In this document: positions 12,308 to 25,117 of the stretch, in pieces | Layout of the letters: each line of letters opens with the position of its first letter | Position numbering within the stretch: the first letter of the stretch is position 1 | Source of the DNA: Laguncularia racemosa | Lineage: Eukaryota; Streptophyta; Magnoliopsida; Myrtales; Combretaceae | NCBI GenBank assembly: GCA_037954665.1 | Contig: JBBMOL010000012.1 | Span: forward strand, 2,542,001-2,606,000 | Direction: 5' to 3' | DNA: 64,000 nucleotides | Notes under the pieces: model-generated | The model's input: the letters and a program-made list of their open reading frames with translations, nothing else | Databases searched by the model: none | What the model was told of the DNA's origin: nothing | Position numbers and translations under genes: made by a program

Positions 12308-12441
12308 TGACTTGTAACCTTATCATATGAGGAAAATTGATTAGCCTCAACTAAATTGTATTCAATTGGACTGCTCTCCTCTGAATTGATTTAGAATTAA
12401 AAGGTAGTCCAATTGAATACAATTCAATGACTTGTAACCTT
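12308..12441. repeat. 19-bp perfect inverted repeat inside a 14-bp direct repeat
   Basis: The word tgacttgtaacctt occurs at 12308-12321 and again at 12428-12441. Between them, aattgtattcaattggact (12354-12372) is perfectly inverted at 12406-12424, leaving a 33-base loop. The structure would form a strong hairpin and resembles a small foldback insertion with duplicated flanks. Confidence 0.75.
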
Positions 12442-12444
12442 TGG

Positions 12445-12910
12445 TATGCAAGATGATTTAGAATGGAATGGAATGAAATCATTAATAGAATATTAAATCC
12501 ATTCTTATGTCTGAAAACATATTCACATAATGAAATGGTATATAATGTTATTTATCAAAAAAGTTCTTCATTATGGATGTAATAAATATACACTTAATAA
12601 GGTTAAAAGGATTAGTTAATAATTGTAATTAATAAGGGTGAATAGAATGTGATTCTACTAGTAAAAAATGAAATCACATTACCCCTTAAAGCTAGAATTA
12701 TTGATTCCAAAAAATCCAATTCTAACTTGTAAAATGCCACCAAACATAAAAAAAAAAAAAAGAATGGAACCTAAAATTGTAATTCTGCCCCTTCAAAGGG
12801 GAAATTGCATTCCCCTTAAAGCATAATCATCTATTCTAAGGAATTGCGAGTAGTGATTTTAGCTTTTAAAAATGTTTCCAAACATAAGAATGGAATGGAA
12901 GTCAAAATTA
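12445..12910. repeat. MITE-like segment rich in GGAATGGAAT words
   Basis: The segment opens gatttagaatggaatggaatg and closes with aacataagaatggaatggaag; inside are paired words such as aatgtgatt/aaatcacatt and attcta/tagaat. It looks like a decayed non-autonomous DNA element, with no coding potential. Termini and superfamily are uncertain. Confidence 0.35.
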
Positions 12911-15900
12911 TGACTCCACTTTGGATCTATTCCAGTGTATCAAATGTGATATTATTGATTTGGAAATAAGCTAACTTTAGCTTACAATTGTTATGGTTAA
13001 TAGGAGGACAAGCTATTCTTGTTCTAGCCTCATAGGGATTAAACATAACATAATGCATCCTACTTCCATTAGCTCTATTTGCATTGACTTCAATTCCTCT
13101 ATTGCCATTAGAAATTACCATTATTAATATCAAACATTTCCTTCTTTATATTTAATTAAAACTCAAAATCTCTTTCTACATTTATTCTCATACAAGGTTC
13201 TCTTTATCTCTAAGTTAATTGGTTAAAGTTAAGTATTAGGTTTCAAACATAGTCAAGCATATGTATTTTATCTAGGGATACTACCTTAATAGCACACAAT
13301 AATTAACAACTAATACCTCAAAGGTACAAAGAATAGCCAATAAAATGGCTTGTAACTCGACTAGAGAAGAACTAACTAACCTAAACACAAATGCCGATAT
13401 GAAAAATTCTTAATGTTAGTTCAGTAAAACTATTCTACCTTATCTTGGATATATCCTACTTGGAAATTGGCTAATTAAGGCCTCAACAATCCAATTCAAT
13501 GGCACAACACATATATACAGTTATAAAAGCTTTATAGAGCTTCAAACATATGCTCTAAGCACATACCTCATAAACCTCTACAAATTTCAACAAAAATGTC
13601 CAACAAAGCAAATATAAGTAAACCAAGACTATACTACACAACATAGTATTACCACTTGTCTAGCAATGATACTAGAAAAGCTTGATGTGTTCCTATGCAA
13701 GTGCACATGGATTTGGTTGTAGTACTAGTCAAATAAGGTTCTTACTATGATGGCGATTCTTAGGTTAGTATAGGCATGTTAAAGGCAACTACTAGGCTAC
13801 TATCTAGTAAAGCTTTGTTTAGTGAAACTAAAAGGTTAAGTCTTGAAAACTAAACTAACAACTATTCTAAATAGACTAAATAAACTAAGAAAAATCTTCA
13901 TAAAATGCAAAGTACTTGGTTTAATTCACTACTAGCTACAATTGTGGGATACAATAAAGATTACGTGTGTTCTTTATTTGAACAAAATCGATTCATTTGC
14001 ACATAGAACTTTCTCCTTTCAAGATATATAGTCAACTCAACTAAAAAAAAAATACTTAAATCCAATGAGAAGGATGGTATAAGACATTGCTTAATCACAT
14101 TGAGTTCTTAAGAATCTAAAAAATGTTGATTGCATGAACATTAGGGTATACTTATCCCTTAAAAAGCTATATATTAAGAAAATATAAGTTACATGATATA
14201 TGCACTTTTAACTTGATTGGTTAATTCAAGAATAATAATGAAAAGACACTATCTTAAAACCAACTAAAAAATAAGACATTTAATGATACTTAATAATCAA
14301 ACCACTATCTATTATAACAAGAATGAAACCATGATCATATGAGGATTAAGCTACTTCCATTAATAAAAGAACACAAAATAATGTCATTTTTATCATAATA
14401 ATAGTTAAATAAAACAAAAAATTTCATAATTTCATATTTAATAACATCGCACTAAAAAACAACCTAAACAATAGACTTAACAAAGCTAAAACTAAGTATA
14501 TCTAACAAAGTTATGCGATAATATGCTAGCAAACTTCTAATATTAGCAAATCTATAAAAACAAAAACATAGAATTTAGGGTTTTAAAATAATTAAAAGAG
14601 GAAAAGTTAAACTTTAGTAATGTGTAGCTAGGATAGTGCATTTATGGTAATCAACTACATCATAGATTTTTATGGACTTTCTTTGAATCTCTCTACGTGA
14701 CATTTGAGCTAAGTGTTGAATTTCTCTTGAATATCTCACACAAGCTTCATCCAAACATGACCTAGTCAAATCTTAGTGAATGAGATTTACATGAAATTAG
14801 TAAACACATTTCATTTTTATGTCATGAATAATATTTGAATCTCAACGTATGCAAATCAAATTTTAGCATTACACTTTGGTTCTTAATGTTTGGGATTTCT
14901 CATCCTTTTGTACCTACATAAGATATAAAAATACATTATAAGAGGCAAAAAATTAGGCTTTCTCACGTACAAGACATGAATAAAAATGCAAAGTTACTAA
15001 TGGATCCTGTGAGTTAATAGTTAGGGCTAGGTTAGGGATAAATGAATACTAGGATTTCTAAAAGGACAAGTTAATCAATACCTAGTTTATTAAATGTGTC
15101 TTGTTTTTAGTCCAATAAAATAGAGTAAGATTCATTCACTCTCTATTATATTTCTATGAAATTGGAATTCTATTCTAGATAATGCTTACATGGAGGCACT
15201 CATATTTAATACAGAGTACATATAAGTCTTTTTTTTTCTTTTTCTTTTTTTTATTGAGGAGAATAGATGTTAGATTTTTATCTTTTTTTTCAATTGCTTT
15301 TTTATTTAATATTTATTTTCGTGATTCTTCTCATGGGAAAATCTTAATAGTAGTAATTAAGTTCATTTTTAAAAATAAAGATGAATTACTCCAAGAGTAA
15401 GATGGTTAAATCGTTGTTCACCCTTCAATTTATTATATGATACATTCCAATGAAGTTTATACACATTCAATTATTGTTTGCATTTATTAATGTCTATGTC
15501 ATTTTATATATAGCAGCGAGTAAAATGCATACTCGAGTTGTAAAACTAAATAATTTTGTTGATATATGGCAGAGAATATAGTAAACGTCCATTTTTCTCA
15601 TCTCCTCATCTATCGCCCACATCTCTTAAACTAGATTTGGTTTAGTATATTATAGAATAAGCATTCTATAGCCAATTTACGATAATTTTTTTTAAGGAGA
15701 TTTGAAGATTTATGTTATTTTATTTTTTAACAAAGAAAAGAACGTCATTACTCAGGCAACGAAATTCTATTTTATGAATTTAGCCAAAAGATTTATTTGA
15801 TTTCAAGCAATTCTTGGGAGACAAACATTCCACTCAATAATTTTAGTAGCATATTCTGCTAAAATTTTTCATTTTAATTCAATGGATTCACCTCGCTTGA

Positions 15901-17000
15901 GTCTACGATCTTTAAAATGATGGTTTCTCATTTCAAATTCGTAAGATCAGGGTTCTTACCTCCCAAAATCAAATGCCATGCTTCCCTAATTACTGTCATT
16001 TGGTAATTACGCCAAGATTTCTAGAATCATGCACTCTCTGTATCTTTTTATTCTTTTTATTATTTTACTAGAAATTTTCAAAAGAGTTTCATGACCGGGT
16101 GAATTATAAAACCCAACAATTAATAGCATTATCTAATAATCCCACATGATGCCATACCATATATGATATGAATATACAATACAACAAAGCAATTACCTAT
16201 CATACCCTAGCTTCCCAAAGCAACGCCAATATATACATTAAATAAAAAAAATTACATAGTCATCTCAAATATTAGGTTTATTGCTCATATTAATTGTAAA
16301 TAGTTCAATCCATCTCCTCCCTATACAATTGCATTCCATACTATAATCGCGTCACATTGACAAATTCTCTTTAGATATGATGACAAGTATCTGCCATAGT
16401 TCCAATATATTGACAGTCAGCATAAACACAACAAAGGTGGTTTTTGCTATAACTATATGCCACTTCCTCTGAACATATGGTGTATAATAGGTGAAAAATA
16501 CTCAATTCATGACCCATCTATTGGATTGGTTATGGCTTGATATTAACCACAAAAAGCATGCAACATTAAGTTTAAGCCTAAATGATAATTAAGTCCATTC
16601 AACAAACTTACAAGCATAATCAATTAAGTAAAGGTAATTTGACTACTTAATTGCAATTCACTTTGCTAAAATTGAATCTTGTAAATTCTTTGTCTTGAAT
16701 AACTCCTAAAAATCTATAAATAATAGGTGGTTATGACCCACCTAGTTGTTGGTGGCAAATCCGACCACCACTTTAAGGCTAGAGCGTAGTAGATGACCAC
16801 CCGTGATGAGTCATGTAGCCTGCTAGGTGGTCGCTTCCATCGCTTAGCATTAGTGTGGTCTAATTCATTTAAAAAAAATCTAGATTTTTTAAATATTTTG
16901 TTTGGTAATATTTTTATTGGTTTAATTAATATAGTTATATTTAATTATATTACTTATTTAATTTAATTATATGAATGAATGAGATGTTGTCACATATCAA
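12911..17000. other. AT-rich intergenic spacer with faint LTR-like debris
   Basis: No gene is seen. About 13680-14040 (gttcctatgcaagtgcacatgg..., then a run of actaaactaa words) recalls the untranslated part of plant Ty3/gypsy elements, but without any coding match. About 16735-16860 is an isolated GC-richer patch with repeated gaccacc/ggtggt words. The remainder is AT-rich sequence with no recognised content. Confidence 0.45.
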
Positions 17001-17008
17001 ATATAGAG

Positions 17009-17282
17009 GGGAAAATGTAGAGGAAGGACTTGAATTTGTGCACTTTTTGCAAAAATAGGGTTTAGATTTTTCAATCATGCATTTAAAAACTTATATTTAT
17101 AAGATACCCTCAATTTAAAACTTCTATTCATCTACCATTGATAAGATCTGACATGGCATATATGGAGATCTTAAAATGAGCGTAACTTATAAACACAGAC
17201 CTTTAAATTCAAGGTTGAAAAATTTAGACCTTTTTTTTTTTTCCAGCACTGTATAAATGTAGACCCTTCTTTGCATTTTTTT
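17009..17282. mobile_element. foldback MITE, copy A
   Basis: The left half (gaggggaaaatgtagaggaagg ... gggtttagatttttcaatcatgc) is repeated in inverted orientation in the right half (aaatttagacctttt ... gtagacccttctttgcattttt), so nearly the whole 270 bases form two long imperfect arms. This is the layout of long-arm foldback MITEs, several of which derive from MULEs. A second copy lies at 17897-18147. No transposase is encoded. Confidence 0.65.
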
Positions 17283-17896
17283 AAAATAAGCCATAATTAA
17301 ATAATAATATTCACACTATATTTATGATAGCCAATTAATATACATTGTAAGAATATTAATTGTAATAACTTTTAAAATTAAACTATTATTTTCAATAATA
17401 TTGTATGAGCTTTAAAGTATAATCCACACATAGAGTGGGATAAATGATGAATATATATTAATTCATATTTAGAATTAAAACTTTATCTTTAGATTTCAAT
17501 AATTGTAATAATAATAAAACAAATATTTAATAAATCCAATAATAGATGAATATTGTGATTACCATTTGCAAAAAATACATCTTCTAATGACGTAATTAAA
17601 TATTGAATTTAATAATACGTATTATTTGAAATTTGGTTTGACAATGATGAACATAAAAAATGGAAATAAATAAAACATAAAAAATATTAGAAAAAAATGA
17701 AAAATAAAATATTACTTCTTGTATACATAAAGATGCCATTAAAATATGGGATTTGATTGTCCGTTAAAAATTTAAAATATGTGAAATAAAATTAATTAAG
17801 ACAATGTTCTCATATATGTACACACTAATCATATAATTTTATAGATAAATAATAATAATAATAATTTTTTATACGTAATAGTATATAATTAGATGA

Positions 17897-18147
17897 GAGA
17901 GAAAAGTATAGAGAAAGGACCCACATTTGTATAGTTTTGCAAAAAAAAAAAAAAAAAAGGCCTCAATTTTTTTACCATTCATTTAAGGTTCTATATTTAT
18001 AAGTTATATTCATTTTAAAAACTACACCGATGCAATGTCAAATTACATTAATGGCAAATGAACGAACGTCCTAAAATGATGGTAATTTATTAGGTTTATT
18101 TTTGCAAAAAGTGCACAAATACAGACTTTTCCTTGATATTTTTCCTC
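17897..18147. mobile_element. foldback MITE, copy B
   Basis: Same family as 17009-17282. The left arm reads gagagaaaagtatagagaaaggaccc and then attttgcaaaaa-type sequence; the right end tttttgcaaaaagtgcac...ttttcctc is nearly the exact complement of the left end of copy A. Internal blocks tttataagttatattcattttaaaa and aaatgatggtaatttatta match copy A in order. A poly-A run (about 17941-17958) differs in length between copies. Confidence 0.65.
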
Positions 18148-18935
18148 AAATATGAACGGAAAAAATTATTAGTATTAATAGAAGTCATAATTCGTAAATG
18201 TTTAAAAATGTTGAGTATTTAAATAAAAAAGGGTCAAGAATTTAAATTAAAAAATTGTTAAATTTTTAGTTTTTTTAGATAAAAATTGAAAATTAAAAGT
18301 ATATATTTTCTTTATTTATATTCATTTTTTTTCATGGTGAATTTACCCTGAAGTAAAAAAAAAAAAAATCTATGTAAGAGCTGTAAAAACTAAAAGCATA
18401 ACAAAAGTAGGTTATACTTTTAAATATAGTATTTTTATAAAAAAAATGCGAAATATAGTACCCACAAAACTTTTCAAAAAACAAGTTTTGAAGGTGTAAA
18501 TCCAGTGTATGCCTTTAGTTTTATGAAAAATTGCAAAATTGAAGGCTTGGACAAGGTCCATGCCCTCAATACTGATAAAATATTGAATATTATTTGTAAA
18601 TATAAAATTTAAAATATCATCTATGTTGTTATAAAAAAAATATTGTAACGCAAATTTGTAAATTTTTTTTATGAAATAATTTTTATGGTATTGTTATTTA
18701 AATTTGAGATTTTTTTTGGTCAAATAATGGAAAAAAATTAGTATTAAAATTGAAACAAAATTTATTATTTTTTACTAATTTTTACAATGTTATTTAAATA
18801 TGCCATTTTTTTAAATAGCTAATAATTTATATATATTGTGGATAGAAAAATAATAGGTGATTATGTGAAATTAATATCTATGCGTTTAGAAATATTGTGG
18901 CTAGTAACTAAGGGTCAAAATATGACAAGGATCCA

Positions 18936-21260
18936 ATGAAAAAGTTGAAAATGAAGAAAAATATCGACTATACCGAATTCTTATACAGAATATGCTGGAA
19001 CAACGGAGTCGATCGAACTAAAGTGAGGGTTGAGATAATTCACAGGCATCATGTGTTCCATAAGGGTAGTACATCTTATGCCTTGATGGCAATTAGAGAT
19101 GATGAAAATATTGAAAATTTCATTGAAACAACTAAATCCTATAGAGATCGTGACATGCAATAGTTGTATGTTAGAATTTCTAACAATTTGGGAGGCCCCT
19201 CTGAAAGGCAAACAATTGAAGCAAGTAAGCAGCTACATTGGTCACATAACATAGAAGAAATGTAGCTTAAGTCGTCGACATTTAAACCCTCAATTCCAAC
19301 CCAGATGGAAGGTAATGATGAAGATGAAGTAGATAAAGTAGTTACTCTAGTATTACAATAACCAGACATACGTGATTTGTACATGGTTCGTTTGGGAGTA
19401 AAAATTGCAACAAACACTGATGTTGGAATGGGTATTAAGGAGGAGAGTGCCGATTATGAGGAGAGTTCTAAGGGGGAAGATAGGGAAAGTGAAAACAATG
19501 GAGATAAAGTACTTGAAGAGGACTCTCCAACCATACTTATGTACTCGAGACAAGAAATATATTAGTTAGAGCAGATTGAACCACCAAGCATGACAATTAA
19601 AGATCTTATTCCCCACTACAATGCTGACGATGATGATGGTTACATTTATTTGAGTATGATTAAAATAATATTTGCAACGGTTCGACCAACAATGATGATT
19701 TGTACAAGGGCATGAGATTCAGAACAAAAGCATATGTGATTTAAGTAGTGAAAGCTTACCATGTGAAGCACTATTATAACTTCATTGTTGTAAAATATAG
19801 TCCATTGCTTTGGTCTGTTTATTGTTTGAGAAGAAACGACGGTTGTAAATAGAGGTTTCGAGCCTTAAAGAAAAAGTTAGAGGGCTTATTCATAGTGACG
19901 AGATTTAAGGAGCTACACACATACATTAACCCGCTAATTAGTTAGGATCACCTACGGTTAGATTGTAATCTTCTTACTAGTTGATTTGTAAATCTTGTTA
20001 AGGATAATCCTGATATGAAGGTTGTGGAGCTTGCTTCTATTGTCGAATAGAAATTTGGCTACAAGATAAGCAAGAGACGGGTTTGGGAGGGGAATAAATG
20101 GGCTATCGAGTATGTATAAAGGAATTGAGAGAAGTCTTACAATGAACTCTCTAAGCTTTTAAATGTCATAAAAAAAATAAAAATCATGGAACACAAATTG
20201 ATTGTAGGTGGAGCAGATCCACTATCCTTGAGGTATCTACTTTTAAGTGGGTTTTTTGGGCATCGGACTGTACATTGCAACGTGGAGATTCTTTAAACCG
20301 GTTGTTACCATTGATGGAACTTTTCTATATAGGAAGTACACTCACAAGTTGCTAATTACTTATGATATTGATAGCAACAACCATTTACTTCCGCTGGTAT
20401 TTGCTCTCATAAATCAGGAAACAAATAAAACATAGGGCTGGTTTTTGAGGAAACTAAAGGAACATGTTGTTGGCGACTGTGTAGGTCATGAAACCATTTG
20501 TCTCATATTGAACAAACATACTAACAATAAGTCGGCAATTAATGGAGAAGCCAATGGATGGTACCCTCCATTTGCAGTGTAGTGGTTTTGTCTACAATAC
20601 CTTGTAAGCAATTTTAACTTCACACATAAAAACATGCGATGTAAGAGGTTAGTTATATATGCTGGGTTGCAAGCACAAGCTCAAAAGCTGAACTTTGTGA
20701 TGGAGCAGGTGGGGATCATTAAGCCTGATGTGTTGGACTGGTTTGACAATGTGTCAGTAGATATGTAGACGTTGGCTCATGAAGATTGCTATCGGTTTAG
20801 ATATATGACTTCAAACATTGTTGAAAGCTACAATTCCGCATTGAAAGGGGCTTAAGAGCTACCTGTGTTGAAGGGGGCTCAGGGGTTACTTGTAACTTTG
20901 CTCGTAGCACATGCAGTTGTCAAAAGTGGAAAATATATTGAATCCCATGCTCCTATGCCTATGTAGTAGTTGCGTCAATCAAGCTCAACATAACGCATTC
21001 TATACTAGATTGGCATAAGTGGACATAACAAGAGCTGACATATAGGATGCACTTTATGCCATAGGCGATGAGCTCAATTGGGAGCCAATACACTTCTTGT
21101 TACTCTGCCCAAGGGAAAAGCTCACACGGAAAAAGGAAAAATCGAAACGAAAAAGATACCACATAGAGGTGAACATTATGGAGCATCTAGATAAAATAAC
21201 ATGTGGACTTTGCCGAAGGGAAGGCCATAACAAAAAAAAAATGCCTACGTCAACGCGATA
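18936..21260 (+). pseudogene. MuDR-type (MULE) transposase pseudogene
   Basis: Blocks of a MuDR-like transposase appear in order on the + strand. About 18936-19160 resembles the N-terminal region (SYALMAIRDDENIENFI). Acidic linker sequence follows at 19300-19560. The MULE transposase domain starts near 20280 with FFKPVVTIDGTFLYRKY, the Asp being the first catalytic acid, then LLPLVFALINQE, GWFLRKLKEHVV, YLVSNFNFTHKN, VLDWFDN and NIVESYNSALKGA, whose Glu fits the third acid. Where ISDRH is usual for the second acid the sequence reads LNKHT, so that Asp is lost. A CCHC knuckle (CGLCRREGHNK, 21202-21234) is present without its last Cys. Many stops and frameshifts show it is dead. The block ELPVLKGAQGLL at about 20855-20895 looks like a local duplication of the ALKGA motif region. 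Confidence 0.85.
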
Positions 21261-22229
21261 ATGGTAAATGATGTATAACAATACACATGATTTGCTAAAT
21301 CTTAGTTTAACCTTGCACACTTATGTTGTCAAATCATTGTCTATATAATGTTAACTTTATCTGTTTCATTATGCAGTTTAAGTGAAACCTCAACCACTTC
21401 ATCCACTTTATTCTAACACAGTAGAAGGGGGATCTTTCATGGGTGTTGGCAATTCTTTTTATATGTTACTATATACGTTATTATGTTTCCTTTCACAGTT
21501 GTTTATAAACTTTTTCAATATTTATTAAATTTATCAAACAGTGTCAAAAAATGCATACACATTCATTAGACAATGTAAATAAATTTATCAATTTCGCATA
21601 TTAATTTCATTTACTAAAACCTTAAATGGAAGATATACATATGAAATTAATGACAAAAAATAAGTTGTTATCTTATCATATTCTTTCCCCTAGTAAGCTG
21701 TCTAGCATTGAACGTGGAGCAGGAGCAACTTGTGACCCTTATGTTAGATGCTACTGGGGGGTATAGTCAAATGTTAGAATAGGCACTAAACTCCACTTTG
21801 TAGGACCATGCGATAACTTACCCTAATAGATTAGTTGTTTACCAAAGCATTTTTTCTGCAGTGTAGGCGATGTAGGGACAAGACCACTAAGAATGTGGTG
21901 CTATGTATGTGCTGAAAATTAGGCCCGAGCTATCATACATCACATCAAAATCCATTATGAACTATTGGTCCTGTGTTGGATTCTCTTGTGCTTTACCTTG
22001 ATTTCAAGGTTGTCAACGACCTATGGTCATACGGTGCATAAGAATCGGTTGCGATTGGAACACTTTAGTCGGTTGTGCCTCAGCCTCAACTTCTATAACT
22101 TATTGCTACTGCGCTTGCGGGTACAACGTTACCCCTCGTGGCAATGCATGAAGTGAAGATTATGAGTAGCTATTCTAACGGTCATGTCAAGATCCAATGA
22201 TAGGCAGATTTGTTTTAACGTATCACCCT

Positions 22230-23680
22230 ACATATTAAAAAAAAAAACGTAAATTAAATAAGGAACAGTCATGTAATGATTTATCTAGCTAGTGTTTATG
22301 TTGTACTTACCAAAAATCCAAGAATAGCTCCTATGCATCCAATATATCACCGGCTAATTGATCTATACCACTGCATGTATTCCTCAAGCACACCACTAAG
22401 GTTTTCCATGTACAACACTCGATCTACATGCTATTGCCACATGGATATATACACTACATGCTACACCAACCAATCTACATCAATCTTTCCACACAGGTCG
22501 ATTTGATGGAGCTCCGACTGCGTATTCACCGGCTGTGGGATATATTGAAACCCCCAAAACTGCCTTGCAACTTGATTGGGGCAATGCCACTCAATTATGT
22601 GGAAACATATGAGTAGCACCCGAGCGATCTAACTGTACATGCCGCTTCTACAAAAATATGGTAGGATGTTAACTAGATTCCCATAATACGACTCCCATTC
22701 AACCTTGAGGATAGAAAATAATATTCAATGTTGACAATTAATATCTGTTCATTATTTTGCCTGTTGAGCGCATCCTGAGATGTGCTTACAACATGGGTTG
22801 AGTGAAGCTGAGTGTCCCTTTGCATGTTCCAATGTGCGATTAAGGAAGCTCCAGCTTCTGTAATTAGTTTGTGTCAAGTAAGAAGCACTATGTGGGGGGA
22901 TCTATCTGAAGCCCACGCCTATAGGAGAATGGCAACCCCTCTAATCTCATGTGCCGACGGCAATTATGCAATAAAAAGTTGACAATATAACCAGGCTAGA
23001 TATGCGGACCCTTAACTATATGTCCTAGCAATGTTGAAATGCACAAGCAGAGGCAAAAACATCGTGCAAATGAGGGCACTAAATTTATCGGTAAAGATAA
23101 ATACTCTTAGCAACTGCAATATATACGTACGCGTATGGCAATGAATTTGCTCTACATCGTTATGGTTGGAAGGATCTAGAACATATCACAAAGCTACATC
23201 ATGTTAACCCTTACCTAGTGATTTCTAATATGTTGCACCCCAATCTAAGCAACTACTCCCTGTAATTGTTTAACCATCTATGAGGAGGCCTAGTTGGACC
23301 TCTACATCTTGTAGGGTGATAGTGAGCTCCCTTGTTGACATATGTACATCTCTAGCCTCCATTGTTCAACTAAAGTAGTTATCATGTGCAAATCCAATGA
23401 AATAAACAACAGGCAACTCGCACCTTTGAATCCTGCTAAATGCAAGAATAACTTAGTTTGAGGATCGACAAGGATGATGTGCTCATCGCAACGAAGTGAC
23501 AACTTGTGACGTCAAATGGTGAGCCATGATTGCTCTTAAAATAATAACAAATGAAATGTTATACTGTTGGTAATAAAACATAAAATAATCAACAAGTTAA
23601 AGGTCGTTTACCTCTTCATCCCAAACAGCCTATGATCGATGTTTCTTCTACTGCTTCAAGATTGAAGAGTTTAGGCTCTA
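22230..23680 (-). pseudogene. plant mobile domain (PMD, MAIN-like) gene remnant
   Basis: Read on the minus strand from 23680 downward: KKHRS-stop-AVWDEE followed by a GT donor at about 23610, as in the short first exon of PMD genes; then LSLRCDEH and LHLAGFKGA; DLHMITTLVEQWRLEM (about 23400-23340); GELTITLQDVEVQLG (23329-23273), the most diagnostic PMD stretch; RTYILQLLRVFIFTDKFSAL and LPLL (about 23130-23040); YS-stop-GSAYLAWLYCQ (about 23020-22975); VEWESYYGN; and VARQFWGFQYIPQP with LHQIDLCGKIDVDW (about 22570-22480). PMD occurs in the host nuclear proteins MAIN and MAIL1 and, related to them, in transposon passengers; its biochemical role is not settled. Several stops and frame changes make this copy non-functional. 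It converges on the MULE transposase. Confidence 0.8.
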
Positions 23681-23724
23681 TTTATTATGCAAAAAAATAA
23701 AAAATGTTACAATTGATATCAAAA

Positions 23725-24490
23725 TATTAATTAAATGACTTATTAGAGACTAATTACTATCTAATTAACGGTTAATTAAAAACAACTTAAGTTTACAACT
23801 ACTTTTATAATAACGTACAAAGATATTACATTTATAATAAATATGAATTTTTTTACTAATTAATTTTCTGACAATTAATTAATGACATATTAAAGACTAA
23901 TTATAGTTAATTCATGGCTAATTAATAACTTAATTTTACAACTACTTTTACAAAAACACACAAATATATTACTTTTACAATTAACACAAAATTTTTCACT
24001 AATTAATTTCCTAATAATTAATTAATGACATATTAACGACTAATTATAGTTAATTAATAGTTAGTTAATAATAACTTAGTTTTACAATTACTTTCATAGA
24101 AACACACAAAAATATTACATTTATAATTAATATAATTTTTTTTACTAATTATTTTTTAACAATTAATTATTGACATATTAACGACTAATTACTGTTAATT
24201 AACGATTATGTAACAACAACTTAATTTTATGACTATTTTTATAATAATATACAAAGATATTACATTTATAATTAATACAATTTTTTTCTAATTAAGTTTC
24301 TAATAATTAATTAATAATTAATTAACAACTAATTAGTTAGTTATTAACAATTACTTTTACAATAATTTTCACAACTACAAATGAAGACATTTCATTTATG
24401 AAAAATACCAAATTTTTAACTAATTCATTTTTTGATTTTAATTAATGATATATTAGTGACAAATTAAATATTAATTAATGATTAATAAAA
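23725..24490. repeat. tandem array of about 145-bp AT-rich units
   Basis: The word gacatattaacgactaatta and close variants recurs at about 23737, 23884, 24027, 24172, 24316 and 24447, intervals of 147, 143, 145, about 144 and about 131. Each unit also carries acaactacttttataat, acaaagatattacatttataattaat and ttactaattaattt in the same order. That gives more than five diverged copies. The array starts within about 50 bases of the 5' end of the PMD gene remnant. Confidence 0.85.
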
Positions 24491-24500
24491 AATTACTGGT

Positions 24501-25117
24501 ATTTTAATAAAATAGTAGAATATAAATAATTGCATTTAATTTTTCATGCATTGATAAAAAGTAATATAATAAGAAGAAAATTAATTTTTTCTCGAGAAAA
24601 ATATACTGAAATATAGTTTTGTTGAAGAAATTGGAAAAATATCTTATAAATATTTATGTATAAGTAGATGTATCGATTAAACCAGCATAAAACAAAAATT
24701 AAGAAAACCAAAAGTTTCAAATTGTGAGAAAGAAGAAGACTGAAAGAAGAAATTGAAATCTCTAATAATGAACACTGAGAATTCTCATTTATATTACAAA
24801 CTGTTGAAATAATTTTTTTTTTATGTATACTTGAGATTATATGTTGTGATACTATGCAAATTGTAGTATCATTTTATAATAATTTTTATAGGTTTGTAGT
24901 ATAAATTTTTAGTATTTTATTATATTATTGAACGATGGAAATAATGTCAAAAAAAGTAATTATTACAAATTTATATTGAAAGCACAGTCCCGATGCATAT
25001 CTTCCGTTTTGTAAAATTACATAACCCTGATTGTGCACATCAAATTTGCGTTTTAAAAATAATTTTTATGAGTATTATATTTTATAAATATTTTTTTAAA
25101 ATACTATATTTAAAAGT
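24501..25117. other. AT-rich spacer upstream of the TMEM128-like gene
   Basis: No gene or recognised repeat. It may include the far end of the MULE and distal promoter sequence. Confidence 0.45.

Larger units (their letters stand above)
18900..24500. mobile_element. composite MULE carrying a plant mobile domain gene (approximate limits)
   Basis: A Mutator-like transposase pseudogene (+, 18936-21260) is followed tail to tail by a PMD gene pseudogene (-, about 22230-23680), and the 5' side of the PMD gene is flanked by a tandem array (23725-24490). The compact order without host sequence between suggests one mobile unit of 5.5 kb or more. Long terminal inverted repeats and the 9-bp target-site duplication usual for MULEs could not be recognised in the AT-rich flanks, so the limits are only those of recognisable content. 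Confidence 0.55.

Noticed and set aside
23725..24490. CRISPR-like regular repeats
   Set aside because: Spacing is regular but the units are about 145 bp, diverged and contiguous, in a plant genome; this is a minisatellite-type tandem array.
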